Positions 20,949 through 31,192 of a stretch of 64,000 bases of DNA are shown piece by piece (positions within the stretch are counted from its first letter, which is position 1; every line of letters starts with the position of its first letter). The notes beneath the pieces were generated by a model. That model ran no database searches and had not been told where the DNA came from. It saw only the letters and a list, made by a program, of their open reading frames with translations. Both the position numbers and the translations under genes were made by a program. Source of the stretch: Cycas panzhihuaensis (lineage: Eukaryota; Cycadophyta). The stretch spans positions 228,539,741 through 228,603,740 of the forward strand of contig CM041465.1 of the NCBI GenBank assembly GCA_023213395.1, written 5' to 3'.

Positions 20949-21789
20949 TGTGTGCTTTTGTGTTACCCTACATTACTTTATGCACTTTACACCGATAAGT
21001 AGGCACAAGTGAAGCCATGTGAATGCAAACCAGATCTTTATTACTAACAAAAGGCCTTGCATCTGGTCCTTTCACAACCAGACATAGGTTGAATAGTACA
21101 GTCAACTATTGTATAAGCCAGGGCGCAAGCGGTTACAATGGATAATGCAAGAGAGAGAAATCGCAAACTATCTCTATATTATATCTATTACATCCATCAA
21201 ACTTATTTATACAAGTATAAAGCTTTCCGTTACATCAATGACTTAGCCACTCTCACTAACTTGACCATTACATGATGTTCACATGGAGATAAGTCCTCTA
21301 CTGTCTTTTAATTATAATTTTGGTCATAGTCCAAGTCATACTTATATTGCAACCCTGCGACTTGGCCGTACAACATTTACAATTTGGTTGCACTCTAAGT
21401 TGCACCTGGTTAGATTTTAAGTTGTACCTAATCACACTTGGTTGTACCTGGTCGCACTTTTGGTTGCACTTGATCGCATTTGGTTGAACTTGATTACACT
21501 TCAAGTTGCGCTTGGTCACACCTATTTGCATCTGATTGCACTTAATTATGCCTTTACACTTGATCGCACTTAGTTTCACTTGGTTGTACTTTGAATTGCA
21601 ACTCAAACTTGAAATTATATTCTGTTTTATCTTTAGAAACTCTCAATTTTTTTGTGACTCATTTCCCGCACAGAGGATTCGATTGGCAACTTTCTTCTTC
21701 GACCATGACCATCAGTTTTCGTTGTGATCATATTCTAGCAGATTATATCATTACCATGAGAAGGCAATTTTGTCAATCTGGTTTGCATT
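20949..21789 (-). repeat. LTR shared between G2a (5' LTR) and G2b (3' LTR)
   Basis: The minus strand starts TGCAAACCAG at 21789 and ends GCACACA at 20949. To its left is the PBS and gag of G2a. To its right is the polypurine tract side and integrase end of G2b. Only one LTR lies between two same-orientation interiors. U3 carries a decamer array (21345-21606). Confidence 0.72.
21345..21606. repeat. Array of degenerate decamers GRTYGCACTT in an LTR U3
   Basis: About twenty 10-11 bp units such as GGTTGCACTT, GATCGCATTT, GGTTGAACTT, GATTACACTT and GATCGCACTT follow each other. On the minus strand the translation shows periodic KCNQVQP. It sits where U3 enhancers lie. It is not a CRISPR (units touch and drift). 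Confidence 0.85.
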
Positions 21790-22920
21790 TTTTTTGAAAC
21801 AATTAAATGGCTTGAGTTGGCTGCCATTAATCGATTTTACCATGGGGGAAACCGTTGAGCTATCTGAATTAAACAACTCCATTTTGCCTGATTTGGTCCA
21901 CCTTATATGGACTTAACCATTTGAGTTTTATCTTCCTTGGTTTCATCCGAAACTTGCTGTCATATAACAATACTAGATCACCAACCTGGAATTGGGGCAT
22001 TCTCAAATGTCTATCATGTTAGGCCTTGTGACACTTTTTTTTTGCCCTAATTTTCCATAACGCTCATACTTGTTGCTCGTCCAATTTCATTAACTCTATG
22101 AGCCCTTGATCTCTAGAATTTACTTCCTCCATTTGTAACTGACTTGCTATTTGCAGGCTTTCAGCTTGGAATTCTAAAGGAACTACAACTTCTAGACCAT
22201 ACACCAATTGAAATGGTGTTTGCTCATAAGGTCTTTTCACTGTCGTTCTATTTGTCCATAGAATTGAATGCAGTCATTCAACCCAGTCAGTCCTACCTTC
22301 ACTGCAAATGTTCATCAGGGCTAGCTTCAAAATTTTGTTCACAATTTCCACCTGAACTTTGGCCCTTGGGTAGTACAACGAGGACATTTTGTGCTAGATT
22401 AGGAATTCTACAGTAAGAATACTATGTGATTTAAAAAACTACCAAGTAAGATGATTATGTGATTTAAAAAGCTACTTCCCTGATCTAATATGATGTCAAG
22501 CGGACATCCAAAGCGAACAATTATTATTTTATAAAGAAATCGTGTTGTACTTTTAGTGTCATAGGTCCTCATGGGTTTTGCTTCTGGCCACTTAGCTAAG
22601 AAGTCGATAGCAACAAGAATATACCTGACATTAGTTCTTTTTGTTGGTGGGATGATTAGTCCTATAAAATCCAATGCCTACTTTTCAAACAGGGCTTGTG
22701 CCAATATTGGATGCAACAACATAAAGTTAAGTTTATCTAGTTTACCCACTCTTTGGCAGATGCCACAGGTTCTAATCCATTTATCTACATCTTTGAATAA
22801 TGTGGGCCACCACAATCATGCTAGTAAAATTTTCCTAGCAGTTGGCTTTGTGCATTGATATCTGGTTGCAACTCCTTCGTGGACTTCAAATACTACTGCT
22901 TCCACTTCATGTTCGAAAAT
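21790..22920 (-). pseudogene. G2b integrase, broken
   Basis: 22408-22674 gives MDFIGLIIPPTKRTNVRYIL, AIDFLAKWPEAKPMRT and VRFGCPLDIILDQGSSF (both aspartates present; ILDQG for ISDQG). The C-terminal module near 21850-22060 reads QFQVGDLVLLYDSKF and KLKWLSPYKVDQI, then VKSINGSQLKPFN, like G1. A local duplication (ATGTGATTTAAAAA twice, 22424-22472) disrupts the core. Stops are frequent. Confidence 0.82.
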
Positions 22921-22923
22921 ACA

Positions 22924-23600
22924 TCATTTCAAAACTTTATTAGGCCCAAATTTGTACAACATTCCCTGAATTAATTGAAATGGAAATGTCTTTCTAATAA
23001 AACTTTGTTGCTTAGCTGGTTGTAATCTGATTGGCGTTTGCTCTGTTGACAGATATCGAGCAACGCCCTTATACCACGTTGGTATTACTTTTATTGATAA
23101 GAGTTTCGTGTCAGGGAAATCATCTTGAACTTCAATGGTAGATTCTCCCTTCACATTCCTAGATAGTTGATTAGGAACAATATGCTTTTCCCCCTTTTTA
23201 ACAATGATTTTAAAGTTTAATTTTTGAAACATTGTCAACCATCTGCTAATCGTCCCTTGTAGGATTGGCTTATTAATCAAGTGTTGAAGAACTTGATGAT
23301 CTACAAAAAAGACAAATGGATTAGCTAATAAATAATGCTTGAATTTTTGTAGAGCATTCACCATTTTGAGGCCTTCTCTTTCAGTTACTGAATAATTTTG
23401 TTTAACTTGCATCATCTTCCGATTGGCAAAATAGATTCAAAAATTTGTATTGTCATCTCCCGACTGATCCAATGCACATCCTATAGCAAAAGGAGAGGCA
23501 TTTGCATGCAAATGGAATGATTTGTTCCAATCTGGAAATCTCAGGACTAGTGCTTGTGTGATTTTCTTCTTCAATAAATCAAATGCTAATTATTGTTGTA
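22924..23600 (-). pseudogene. G2b RNase H
   Basis: 22924-23415 is open for 163 residues: TEREGLKMVNALQKFKHYLL (E), NPFVFFVDHQVLQHLINKPI (D), EKHIVPNQLSRNVKGE (usual PDQLSR, D to N). The N-terminal part with the first D is at 23420-23560 (SFHLHANAS-type, degraded). The loss of catalytic acids makes it inactive. Confidence 0.85.
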
Positions 23601-23610
23601 ATGTCCATTG

Positions 23611-24480
23611 CTACAATATTTTTTTCTTTAACAACATTTCCAGGGGATTTGCTATTTGGGCATATTCTTTGATGGACTTCTTATAGTATCCAGTCATTTC
23701 CAAAAAGCCTTTCAACTGTTTCATGATCTTTGATGTTGGAAAATTTAAGATAATTGCTACTTTATCTAGGTCCGTTAACAAACATTCCCTTGTTATTGTG
23801 TGTCCCAACAATGATCCAAACAGAGCCATAAATGTACACTTATATGAGTTTGAGCATAGATTGCTTCTTCTACAAGTTTCCAGCATCAATTTCAAATTTT
23901 CAAGATGATTTTTTAGAAGGGTGTATAATGTCTAGTCATCCAGAGACACTTCTATAGGTTTTCTAATTGTTTGTCGGAAAATATTCAAGATAACTTGTTG
24001 TAAAGTGGTTGGTGCAATGGTCAAGCCAAAAGGCATGACCCTGTAGGCATATATACCCCATTTAGTCATGAAGGATGTTTTCAATTGGTCTTCAAAAGTT
24101 ATCCTCACCTGATTATAGTTGTTGAACCGATTTTTGAATGAGTGCACTTCATGGCCTGCCACTTTCTCTAGGATGTCTTCGATGAAGGGCATGGGAAAAG
24201 GATCTTTTTTGTAGCCTTGTTTAAGGCTCTATAGTCTACATAAACATGTAGTTTCCCATTCTTCTTGGGAATTACAACTACCAGACTGACCCATTCACTA
24301 TTGTTTATTTCAAAAATGTAATCTGGTTCCAACAACTTATCTAAATCTGTTTTCACTTTCTATTTATACTTGGGGCTTATCTTATAAGGGCATTGCCTGA
24401 TTGACTTTTCTCCCTCCATCAATTCTATCCAATGTTCCCCTAACTCCGGCGTGATGTCCTTTAGGTTCTTATAAGACCAA
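23611..24480 (-). pseudogene. G2b reverse transcriptase, broken
   Basis: Pieces: 24168-24356 (LLEPDYIFEINNSEWVSLVV, PKKNGKLHVYVDYRALNKAT), 23932-24192 (VMPFGLTIAPTTLQQVILNI, ending in SLDD, the active site) and 23611-23895 (CSNSYKCTFMALFGSLLGHT, KQLKGFLEMTGYYKKSIKEY). It is uninterrupted at the place where G2a carries the solo LTR. Confidence 0.88.
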
Positions 24481-24559
24481 GCAAAGACATCCTTATACTC
24501 TAAAAATAGAGTTGTTGCTTGGCTGACTGTTTTAGCGTCCCAGTAATCTCCATGGTGAT

Positions 24560-25480
24560 AAATTAGGGCTATTCCTCCGTTCCTCTATTGATCTGTTTTA
24601 TCTTCAATTTCTCTCCCTTAACTGATTTAACATCTTGGTTCAGAGCGAATGCTGGAATTTTGTTTATTACACTATCCCCATATTTTGTTGTAGACTATGC
24701 TGGAGGGAAATTTTGCATTTACATTGAACTCAGACATAGAGCTTTGTTCTACCACTTTTATTTGAAAACAATTTTCAGCCAGATATGTCAATTTCATTTT
24801 AAAAAGGAGAACATATTTTGAAATTTAGTCTTCGTTATGGTATGAGAAGGTATCACAAAAGTTTTCTATAAGTAAATTAGCCTACCAACTGTGATTTTTC
24901 ATAATGTTGGTACCACACTAAGCAGACTCCCTCAAAGGTATGTGCCCATCGCTAAGTCCATTCAGTTTTAGGAACATGATTTTTGTTCCATATTTGGACA
25001 CATCCTTCCATATGTATATGGGAATTATCCCCATTCTGAAATTTTGGAAGCTTCAGATCTTTTATCTGAAATCTATTTAAAAGATTTTGACTTATGTCAT
25101 ACCAAGTTTTGAAATACATAGAGTAAGTAGCATACCATGCAAAAGCTTGTCCTAATAGGGACATTGGAAATAAGTACTATTGGAATTTTCTTGCCATTCT
25201 TTATTTTTTAATATTTTAGTACATTGTTCCAAATGATTTTTAGCTTTATCTTCTTGTCCCCAAAATTGTGGATTTTTTTCTACAATTTCACTAAATATTT
25301 TTGGGTTACCTTGTACTATATGCAAGTTTTGAACTTTGTCTATCTGGTTTCCTACTTCTCTCGAACACTTGGGATAGGTTCATCTTCGCCTCTGGATCAA
25401 CTTCCTCTTCATCCTTTAAGGAGACTGGACACATTTCTAATCTATAGCACGTTGTCAGTTCTGTTTCTTCCCATGTGTAT
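24560..25480 (-). pseudogene. G2b second gag-like segment between RT and protease
   Basis: 24952-25164 reads AFAWYATYSMYFKTWYDISQ, NLLNRFQIKDLKLPKF. Upstream fragments in other frames include KIFSEIVEKNPQFWGQEDKA and CTKILKNKEWQENS. The WY/W/F-x-RF spacing is that of a capsid-type gag domain and matches G1 at 12830-12960. It is separate from the main gag at 26061-27455. Confidence 0.55.
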
Positions 25481-25496
25481 TGAAGCTAATTAGTGT

Positions 25497-26060
25497 CTAA
25501 GAAGAGGATGCTTCACTAGGTATTGTGGACAACAACTGATATGTCATCTTCGAGCAGGGACTCGCTGTTGGATCTGTTTCAACTGTTGTGGATGAAACTC
25601 TCTCAGCGTCTTTTATCTTTTCAATTTGGGGTCCGTCTAAGCATAGAGGCAAGGTAACTAATTTATTTCCAGCTGATAATGTGAATGTATGCTTTCCCCA
25701 GTCCTGAATGGCCTTGGTGGCTAGCAACCATCGCCTACTAATCAAGGTTGGATAAGTTCTTTTATGGCTTCGTATTCTAACTATTGCAAAGTCCATTAAA
25801 ACAGTTATTCGTGCCATGGTAGTTGGAACATTTATAAATGTTCCCCTCAGCTTCACCTGAAGTTCATTTGCCAATCTTATGGCATAGTCAGGGGCAACCA
25901 CTTCGGGCCTTTCCAATTCTATCCATGAAGATTTTGGTAATACATTCACACCCAAACCTTTGTCCACAATCTTTCTGCATAATGTTGTCCCCAAGATAAC
26001 CATTGGCACTCTAGGGTCCACTCCATTATTCTTTATTGCTCTTAATACCGACTTTTCAGT
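25497..26060 (-). pseudogene. G2b aspartic protease, long but mutated frame
   Basis: A 174-residue open stretch: RVPMVILGTTLCRKIVDKGL followed by GVNVLPKSSWIELERP (active site VDKGLGVNVLP against VDGGAAVNVLP in G1), ANELQVKLRGTFINVPTTMA, LMDFAIVRIRSHKRTYPTLI and the degraded LLGRPWL motif (LISRRWLLATK). Glycine changes at the active site suggest loss of activity. Confidence 0.85.
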
Positions 26061-27455
26061 TTGCTCCAGTACATTCTATTCGAAATAACCTGCCTCCTGC
26101 TACCTAAAGACTCTAGCAATTGGAATTGAGATTCCCAGTTCTATTAACAAATCCTTAACCGACTGAAGTCTTTGCCAAGGATTCATTCCTTTCTTCTGTA
26201 GTGAAATTTCAATAGGAGTTGATCTTCTCTTGTAAATTTGTCCCTTAAATCCTTGCTTCTGCTGACTTTCTTCTTGCTAAACTACATTCATGGCTTCTTG
26301 AAGAATTTTAATAGTTTTTTGAAGTCTTTGCTTTTGTACCACGGGTTCTAGAAAATTATCTTGAACGGGTGTGGTTAGCACTTTCCTGCTTCGACTTTCT
26401 AAATAAGATGGGACTTCTTTGTTTGGCGTCTTTGTGACCAAATTGGTCATCTGTATTATCACATTCTTTAGACAATTAGCCTATTTGTGGTCTGCAGGTC
26501 CACATTCTTCACAAATGAATTCACCACCCTTCTTTTTAAGTGGGCATTTAGACTTGTAGTGTCCCCATCTTTGACACAGGAAACATCAAATTGATTTTCT
26601 CTTTCCTCTATATTGTCGAATTGATCCTCGTTTTGTTTTCTAGGAAAATGAGTCATGAACCTCCCCATCTAGAATTCTTGGGCCTTGTTTGAAGAAGCAC
26701 TCCCACGTATTATGGTTAGTCCTTCTGCAATTATCGCACCACTTCGCCAGTCTTGAATGTTCATTCTTCAAGTGGCCTTGCTGATTGAAAGGTGGGGAGC
26801 ACTAGACATTATCTCTAGATTTTTCTAGACGTAATCATGCTAACTTTGCTTGCAACTTCTTAATCCCTTGTTTGTGTTGCATACTTACTGACACATACAT
26901 TGGTGGTTGTTGCCTTAGTGCTTCCACTTCTCTCCTTAACACTTCAATCCTCAGGTTTGTCCCCATTTGTGAAGTCTATGTCACTTGTTGCCTATTTATC
27001 ATCAATGGTTGCAAATTCATGCCTATCTGTGGTGCATCTACATAAAGACAGATTCCATCTGAAAAGTTGAATTCAAGTGCATTGCTGGTTGGAAACAAGC
27101 AATCTTCATTTGGTTCTCAAACTTCAAACTAATTCCTGGACTTGCTCACAATTATGCATTGGATGTAGCATAACTTTATCTCTCAACTATGGAGGTAATC
27201 CTTGAATAAATTCATTGCTAGCATCAAATTAATTGGTGCCATTGCATCCATCTTATTTAAGATGATCCTTATCTGACCATCAAAGTCATTTATTGACTGT
27301 CTCGAAAATTGCCTTATCTTCTCTAGGGCCTGGAGAATTGCCATTGGGTCCCTCAACTTTTGAAAACGATCTAGAAAATGTACTTATAGTTGATCCCATG
27401 TTAGATTTTATACTGAAGCATACTGAAACCAAGAGATCACCACTTCCCATAATGT
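26061..27455 (-). pseudogene. G2b gag, 5'-truncated and broken
   Basis: From the right: RDPMAILQALEKIRQFSRQS, then IILNKMDAMAPINLMLAMN (about 27190-27370), and a run of knuckle remnants with Cys near 26490-26800 (for example SRWG and MFPVSKMGTL in shifted frames). It aligns with the G2a gag at 19001-19950. Confidence 0.75.
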
Positions 27456-27928
27456 CACCAATGGTTGCAATACATCCTATCTATTCTAGATGTTAATTAG
27501 TTGCTAATCATTCAATTTACTATAGTTATAAAAAACTAGTTTGCATAGTATTCTAAATGAACTTTAGAGTAATGGTATTGATGTTTCTTTATTCCTTTAC
27601 AAACTAGCTGTTGTAGGTAGAAAATTGTTTGCTATATGACTTTCAATTGAATAGTTTCTTCATCAACTAAATATCATATATTGGCTTATTATTCAAAAGC
27701 TAATTTGATGCATTTCCTATGGCTTATGCCTTTAGAAAATGATTGGTTATTGTTTAGAACTAGGGTGCACTTTCTTCTCCCTACACTGGTATTGTAGTAG
27801 AGGTCATAGAAGAAAACACGATATCTCTAATAACAACAAACATAATATTTCCAAAGTAACATGAAGGATAGTCACTAATAGCAACGAACATAAACAATAG
27901 TCACTAGAAACAATAATTGATGGACCAA
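27456..27928. other. AT-rich DNA between G2b and Copia-B; no gene seen
   Basis: No domain or open frame. It is the target DNA of Copia-B (TSD ACAAC at 27929-27933) and continues beyond it at 44765. It could be intron of the gene at 51151, but nothing here proves it. Confidence 0.5.
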
Positions 27929-27933
27929 ACAAC

Positions 27934-28161
27934 TGTTAACTTCACTTTTAGAACAAAACCAAAATATTGATGAAAAGATGACTTGAATTTATGGTGAGAC
28001 AATGTCTCCTTAAATATACATGGTTCAATACAACTGTTAGAAAATGAATGGTAAACAACACTTCAGAACATGACACATGTTAAGACAATAGAGGGAGTTA
28101 CAAAGAAAAGTTTATAACACTGACCTTTCAATACATAGGATAAAACATTATACTCTTAACA
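27934..28161 (-). repeat. 3' LTR of Copia-B
   Basis: The plus-strand sequence is TGTTAACTTC...CTTAACA. It aligns with 44538-44764. The polypurine tract on the minus strand (ATTAAAAAGGG) lies just inside at 28162-28172. Confidence 0.93.
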
Positions 28162-29752
28162 CCCTTTTTAATGTGTTATCCTCTTTTAGACCTATCTTAT
28201 CTCTAAGAGTTTGAAATCTCTCTATCCCAAGAGGCTTTGTCAGTATATTTGGAACTTATTTTGCTATAGGACAGTATGTCAAATCAATTTCTTTGTTATG
28301 GACCTTCTCTATTATGAAATGGTGATGTACCTTCTATATGCTTTGTCCTTGCGTGAAGAACTGGGTTTTTGGTCAGCTTGATTGTACTCTGATTGTCATA
28401 GTTCAGAGTTGTTGCTGTATATTGTTGTTGGTCCAACTCTTCTAGAAGCTGTCTCAACTATATTGCTTCGCTTATAGCACTAACTGCAGATTTGTATTCA
28501 ACTTTTGTTGATGATAGCGCAATGGTGGTTTGTCTTTTACTTCTCCAAGAGATTGTTGTTGACCTAAGAAAGAAGCAATAACCACTTGTGGACTTTCTTT
28601 GTTGTTTGTCTCCTGCCCAGTCTGAGTTACAGAACCTTGTCAATTCTGTTGATTTTCCTTTGGGGTATATTAATTTTAAACCAACTGTTCCCTTTAGATA
28701 CCTTAGTATTCTCCTTGCAACTTTCCAATGTTTTATTTTGGGTTCTTGCATGTATCTCGAAAGCAGACCTTGTGAATATGATATGTTTGGTATAGTTGCT
28801 GTGAAATAGATTAGGTTGCAAATTAGTTGTCTATATAGAGTTGCATTGGCCTAGGGTTCTCCTCCTTCTGAGACCAGATTGCAGTTTACCTCCATTGGTG
28901 TTGCACATGGATTGCAATTTTCCATTTAAAGTTTAATTAGCAGGTTCTTGATGTACTTTCCTTGAGATAGGGCTATGGAGTCTTGTAGTTGGCTGACTTC
29001 CATTCCCAAAGTCCTTTCAAAGTTCCTCTCTAGTTGTTTCTTTATGTTTTTGATTGATTCATCATCCCCGTGATTATCATGTCGTCTACATAAATTGCAA
29101 CTGTAGTGATCAACCTATTTCTTTTCTTTACATATAAGCTTGAGTTAGAGTCAAAATGTCGGAAACCATTCTGACACAGATGCTTGTCTAATTTGGTATA
29201 CCAAGCTTGACGGGCCTATTTCAGGCCATACAAAGCCTTTTTTAATTTACAGACCAAGTGTTCCTGTCCTTCCTTGATGTATCCTTCTGGTTGCATCATT
29301 TGGACTTCCCCTTCTAGTTCTCCATTTAAAAATGCATTTTTAACATCTAGATGAAGAACTTTTCAATTTTGTTGGGCTTCCAAAGCGATAATTGTTCTCA
29401 TTGTATTTAATTTTGCTACAGGAGAAAATGTTTCTTCGAAATCTACTCTAGTAGTCTGGGTGTAGCCTTTGGCAACAAGCCTGGCTTTGTATTTCTCAGT
29501 CTTTCCATTGATTCCTTCTTTGATTTTATAAACCCATTTGCAGTTAGCCACTGTTTTATTGGGAGGCAACTCAACTAATTCCCATGTTTGGTTCTTGGCA
29601 ATTGATTGCATTTCTGAATCCATTGCTATTCTCCACTCTGGCTGATCTTTTGCTTCTTGAAAGGATTGTGGCTCAACACTGCTGTACAATGCCCAAGGTC
29701 TTTGACTTCTAGTTCTATGTGTAAATAAATCTCCTTTCCCTTCTTCAATCAT
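28162..29752 (-). pseudogene. Copia-B reverse transcriptase and RNase H
   Basis: 29363-29752 covers the RT start (NQTWELVELPPNKTVANCKW, AKGYTQTTRVDFEETFSPVA, LNTMRTIIAL). 28800-29362 holds the middle, including YADDMI-type sequence near 29055-29095, in broken frames. 28458-28751 is the RNase H (KHWKVARRILRYLKGTVGLK, CNSDWAGDKQQRKSTSGYCF, SSTKVEYKSAVSA). The RNase H end near 28290-28340 reads HARTKHIE. Several stops are present. The family differs clearly from Copia-A. Confidence 0.9.
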
Positions 29753-30637
29753 TTTGATGTACCATCTTGATACTTTCTTTTCCTCTCTTGGTTCTTCTTT
29801 AGTGGCTGATTCTTTTGATGGTTGTTCCTCTTCGACTGAGATTGAATCTTCATGTGATATTGGTGAAGATTCTGATGTTTGAGGGATCTCTTATGAGGTA
29901 AGCTCTGAGGCCTCTTCCATGATAATTTCTTGAGACATTGTTTTGATCCCTCTTCAATTTGTTTGAATTGAGGTTTGCTGTCCAGAACACCTTCTTCATT
30001 AAACACACCTCTACTTACATAGATCTTATTAGTCTTTAGATCTATGCATTTATAAGCCTTTGAAGTTTTGTTGTATCCTATCATGATACATTCCATACTC
30101 TTTGCATCAAGTTTTGATCTCCTTTTATCAAGAACATGGATGAATGCTTGACATCCAAAATCTTTTAAGATGCTTACATTAGGTTTCTTACCTGTCCAAG
30201 CTTCTTCCTGAATGATTTGCTCCAATGCTTTTGTAGGACTCTGATTTATCAAATAACATATGGTGCTAACTACTTTTGCCTAGTAGGTTTTTGGAATGTG
30301 TTTCTCAAAAATCATACTACGAGCCATTTCCATGATAGTTCTATTCTTCCTTTCAACAACCCCGTTAGACTGAGGGGTATAGGGAGTTGTGAACTGTCTA
30401 CGTATTCCATTTATTTTACAAAAGTTTATAAAATCTTTCGATATGTACGCTCCACCACCATTTGATCTAATGCACTTTATTTGAGCTCTAGATTCTAACT
30501 CTACCTCTGCTTTGAATTCTTTGAAGATTTCAAGGACTTCAAACTTATTATGGAGAAAGTACAGCCATATCTTTCGAGTGAAATCATTAACGAAGGTCAA
30601 AAAATACCTGCATCCATTGATTGAGAGTGGAGTAAAA
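29749..30637 (-). pseudogene. Copia-B integrase core and C-terminal linker
   Basis: 30280-30637: SINGCRYFLTFVNDFTRKIW, then IRSNGGGAYISKDFINF (usual RSDNGGEY; catalytic D lost) and TPQSNGVVERKNRTIMEMAR (E kept). 29749-30252: LDKRRSKLDAKSMECIMIGY, SKAYKCIDLKTNKIYVSRGV, VFNEEGVLD, and a charged linker. The zinc-finger part and first catalytic D region are absent, deleted at the C2 junction. Confidence 0.9.
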
Positions 30638-31192
30638 TGTTAAACCTTATGTTTACATGTTAAGATTATGTACTTTATTTTTCATGTAATATTTGTACTT
30701 TTGTACTTTAGGGGTGACTTATCATTTAAGTGGTAAGGTGCACACCCACATTCTTTCTAGCGACATAACATTGTCACTAAAGGCTCAAATGCACCCCCAT
30801 GCACTTTTGCTCACTTGAGAGCCCTAAAAGGACACATATCCTACATGCAAGGCATGTACCTTGGATGTTTGACACTTGTCAAACATCCAATGCCTTAGGT
30901 CTCTCCTTTCACTCTATATAATGAGACCTCTCCTCATTGTTCTCATATAGAGAGTTGGAGCCGTATTGTTATGCTGTCAGTTTGCTAATCAAACTGTTTA
31001 TTCATTTGGAGGTTGGACCAATACCAACCCCTCACATTTGGTATCATTTTCTTGCTCATTTTTCATGCTTTGTCTTGCTTATGTTTTTCATCTTAAGAGT
31101 ATCATACTTGTTAGCATTTGTTGCTTTCTAGAACTAGAGTGAACGTAGCTTCTAGATCTTGGGATTGTGAGGCCATTAGGGCCCTTTTCACA
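30638..31192 (+). repeat. 5' LTR of C2
   Basis: It starts TGTTAAACC and ends CTTTTCACA, followed by TTTGGTATTAGAGC, a tRNA-Met type PBS with one change. It is more diverged from the C3 LTRs than C1 is; the 18-bp palindrome has decayed (TTATCATTTAAGTGGTAA). Confidence 0.92.

Larger units (their letters stand above)
3190..21789 (-). mobile_element. Ty3/gypsy element G2a (minus strand), split by G1 and by a solo copia LTR
   Basis: Read on the minus strand from right to left it has LTR (20949-21789), PBS, gag (19001-20905 continuing at 8134-8545), protease, a second gag-like segment, RT, RNase H, integrase and a partial 3' LTR (to 3307). Its sequence is collinear with G2b (21790-27455), so both interruptions can be mapped exactly: 8551-18995 (G1) and 5410-5907 (solo LTR). 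All frames are broken by stops. It is the oldest layer in this part of the window. Confidence 0.85.
21790..27455 (-). mobile_element. Ty3/gypsy element G2b, 5'-truncated, minus strand
   Basis: It is collinear with G2a: integrase (left), RNase H, RT, second gag-like segment, protease, gag (right). It uses the LTR 20949-21789 as 3' LTR. On the right its match to G2a stops near 27455 inside gag, so the gag N-terminus, PBS and 5' LTR are missing. It serves as the empty-site reference for the G1 and solo-LTR insertions in G2a. Confidence 0.85.

Noticed and set aside
21345-21606. CRISPR-like short repeats
   Set aside because: Units are contiguous and drifting, without equal spacers, and sit in an LTR of a plant genome.
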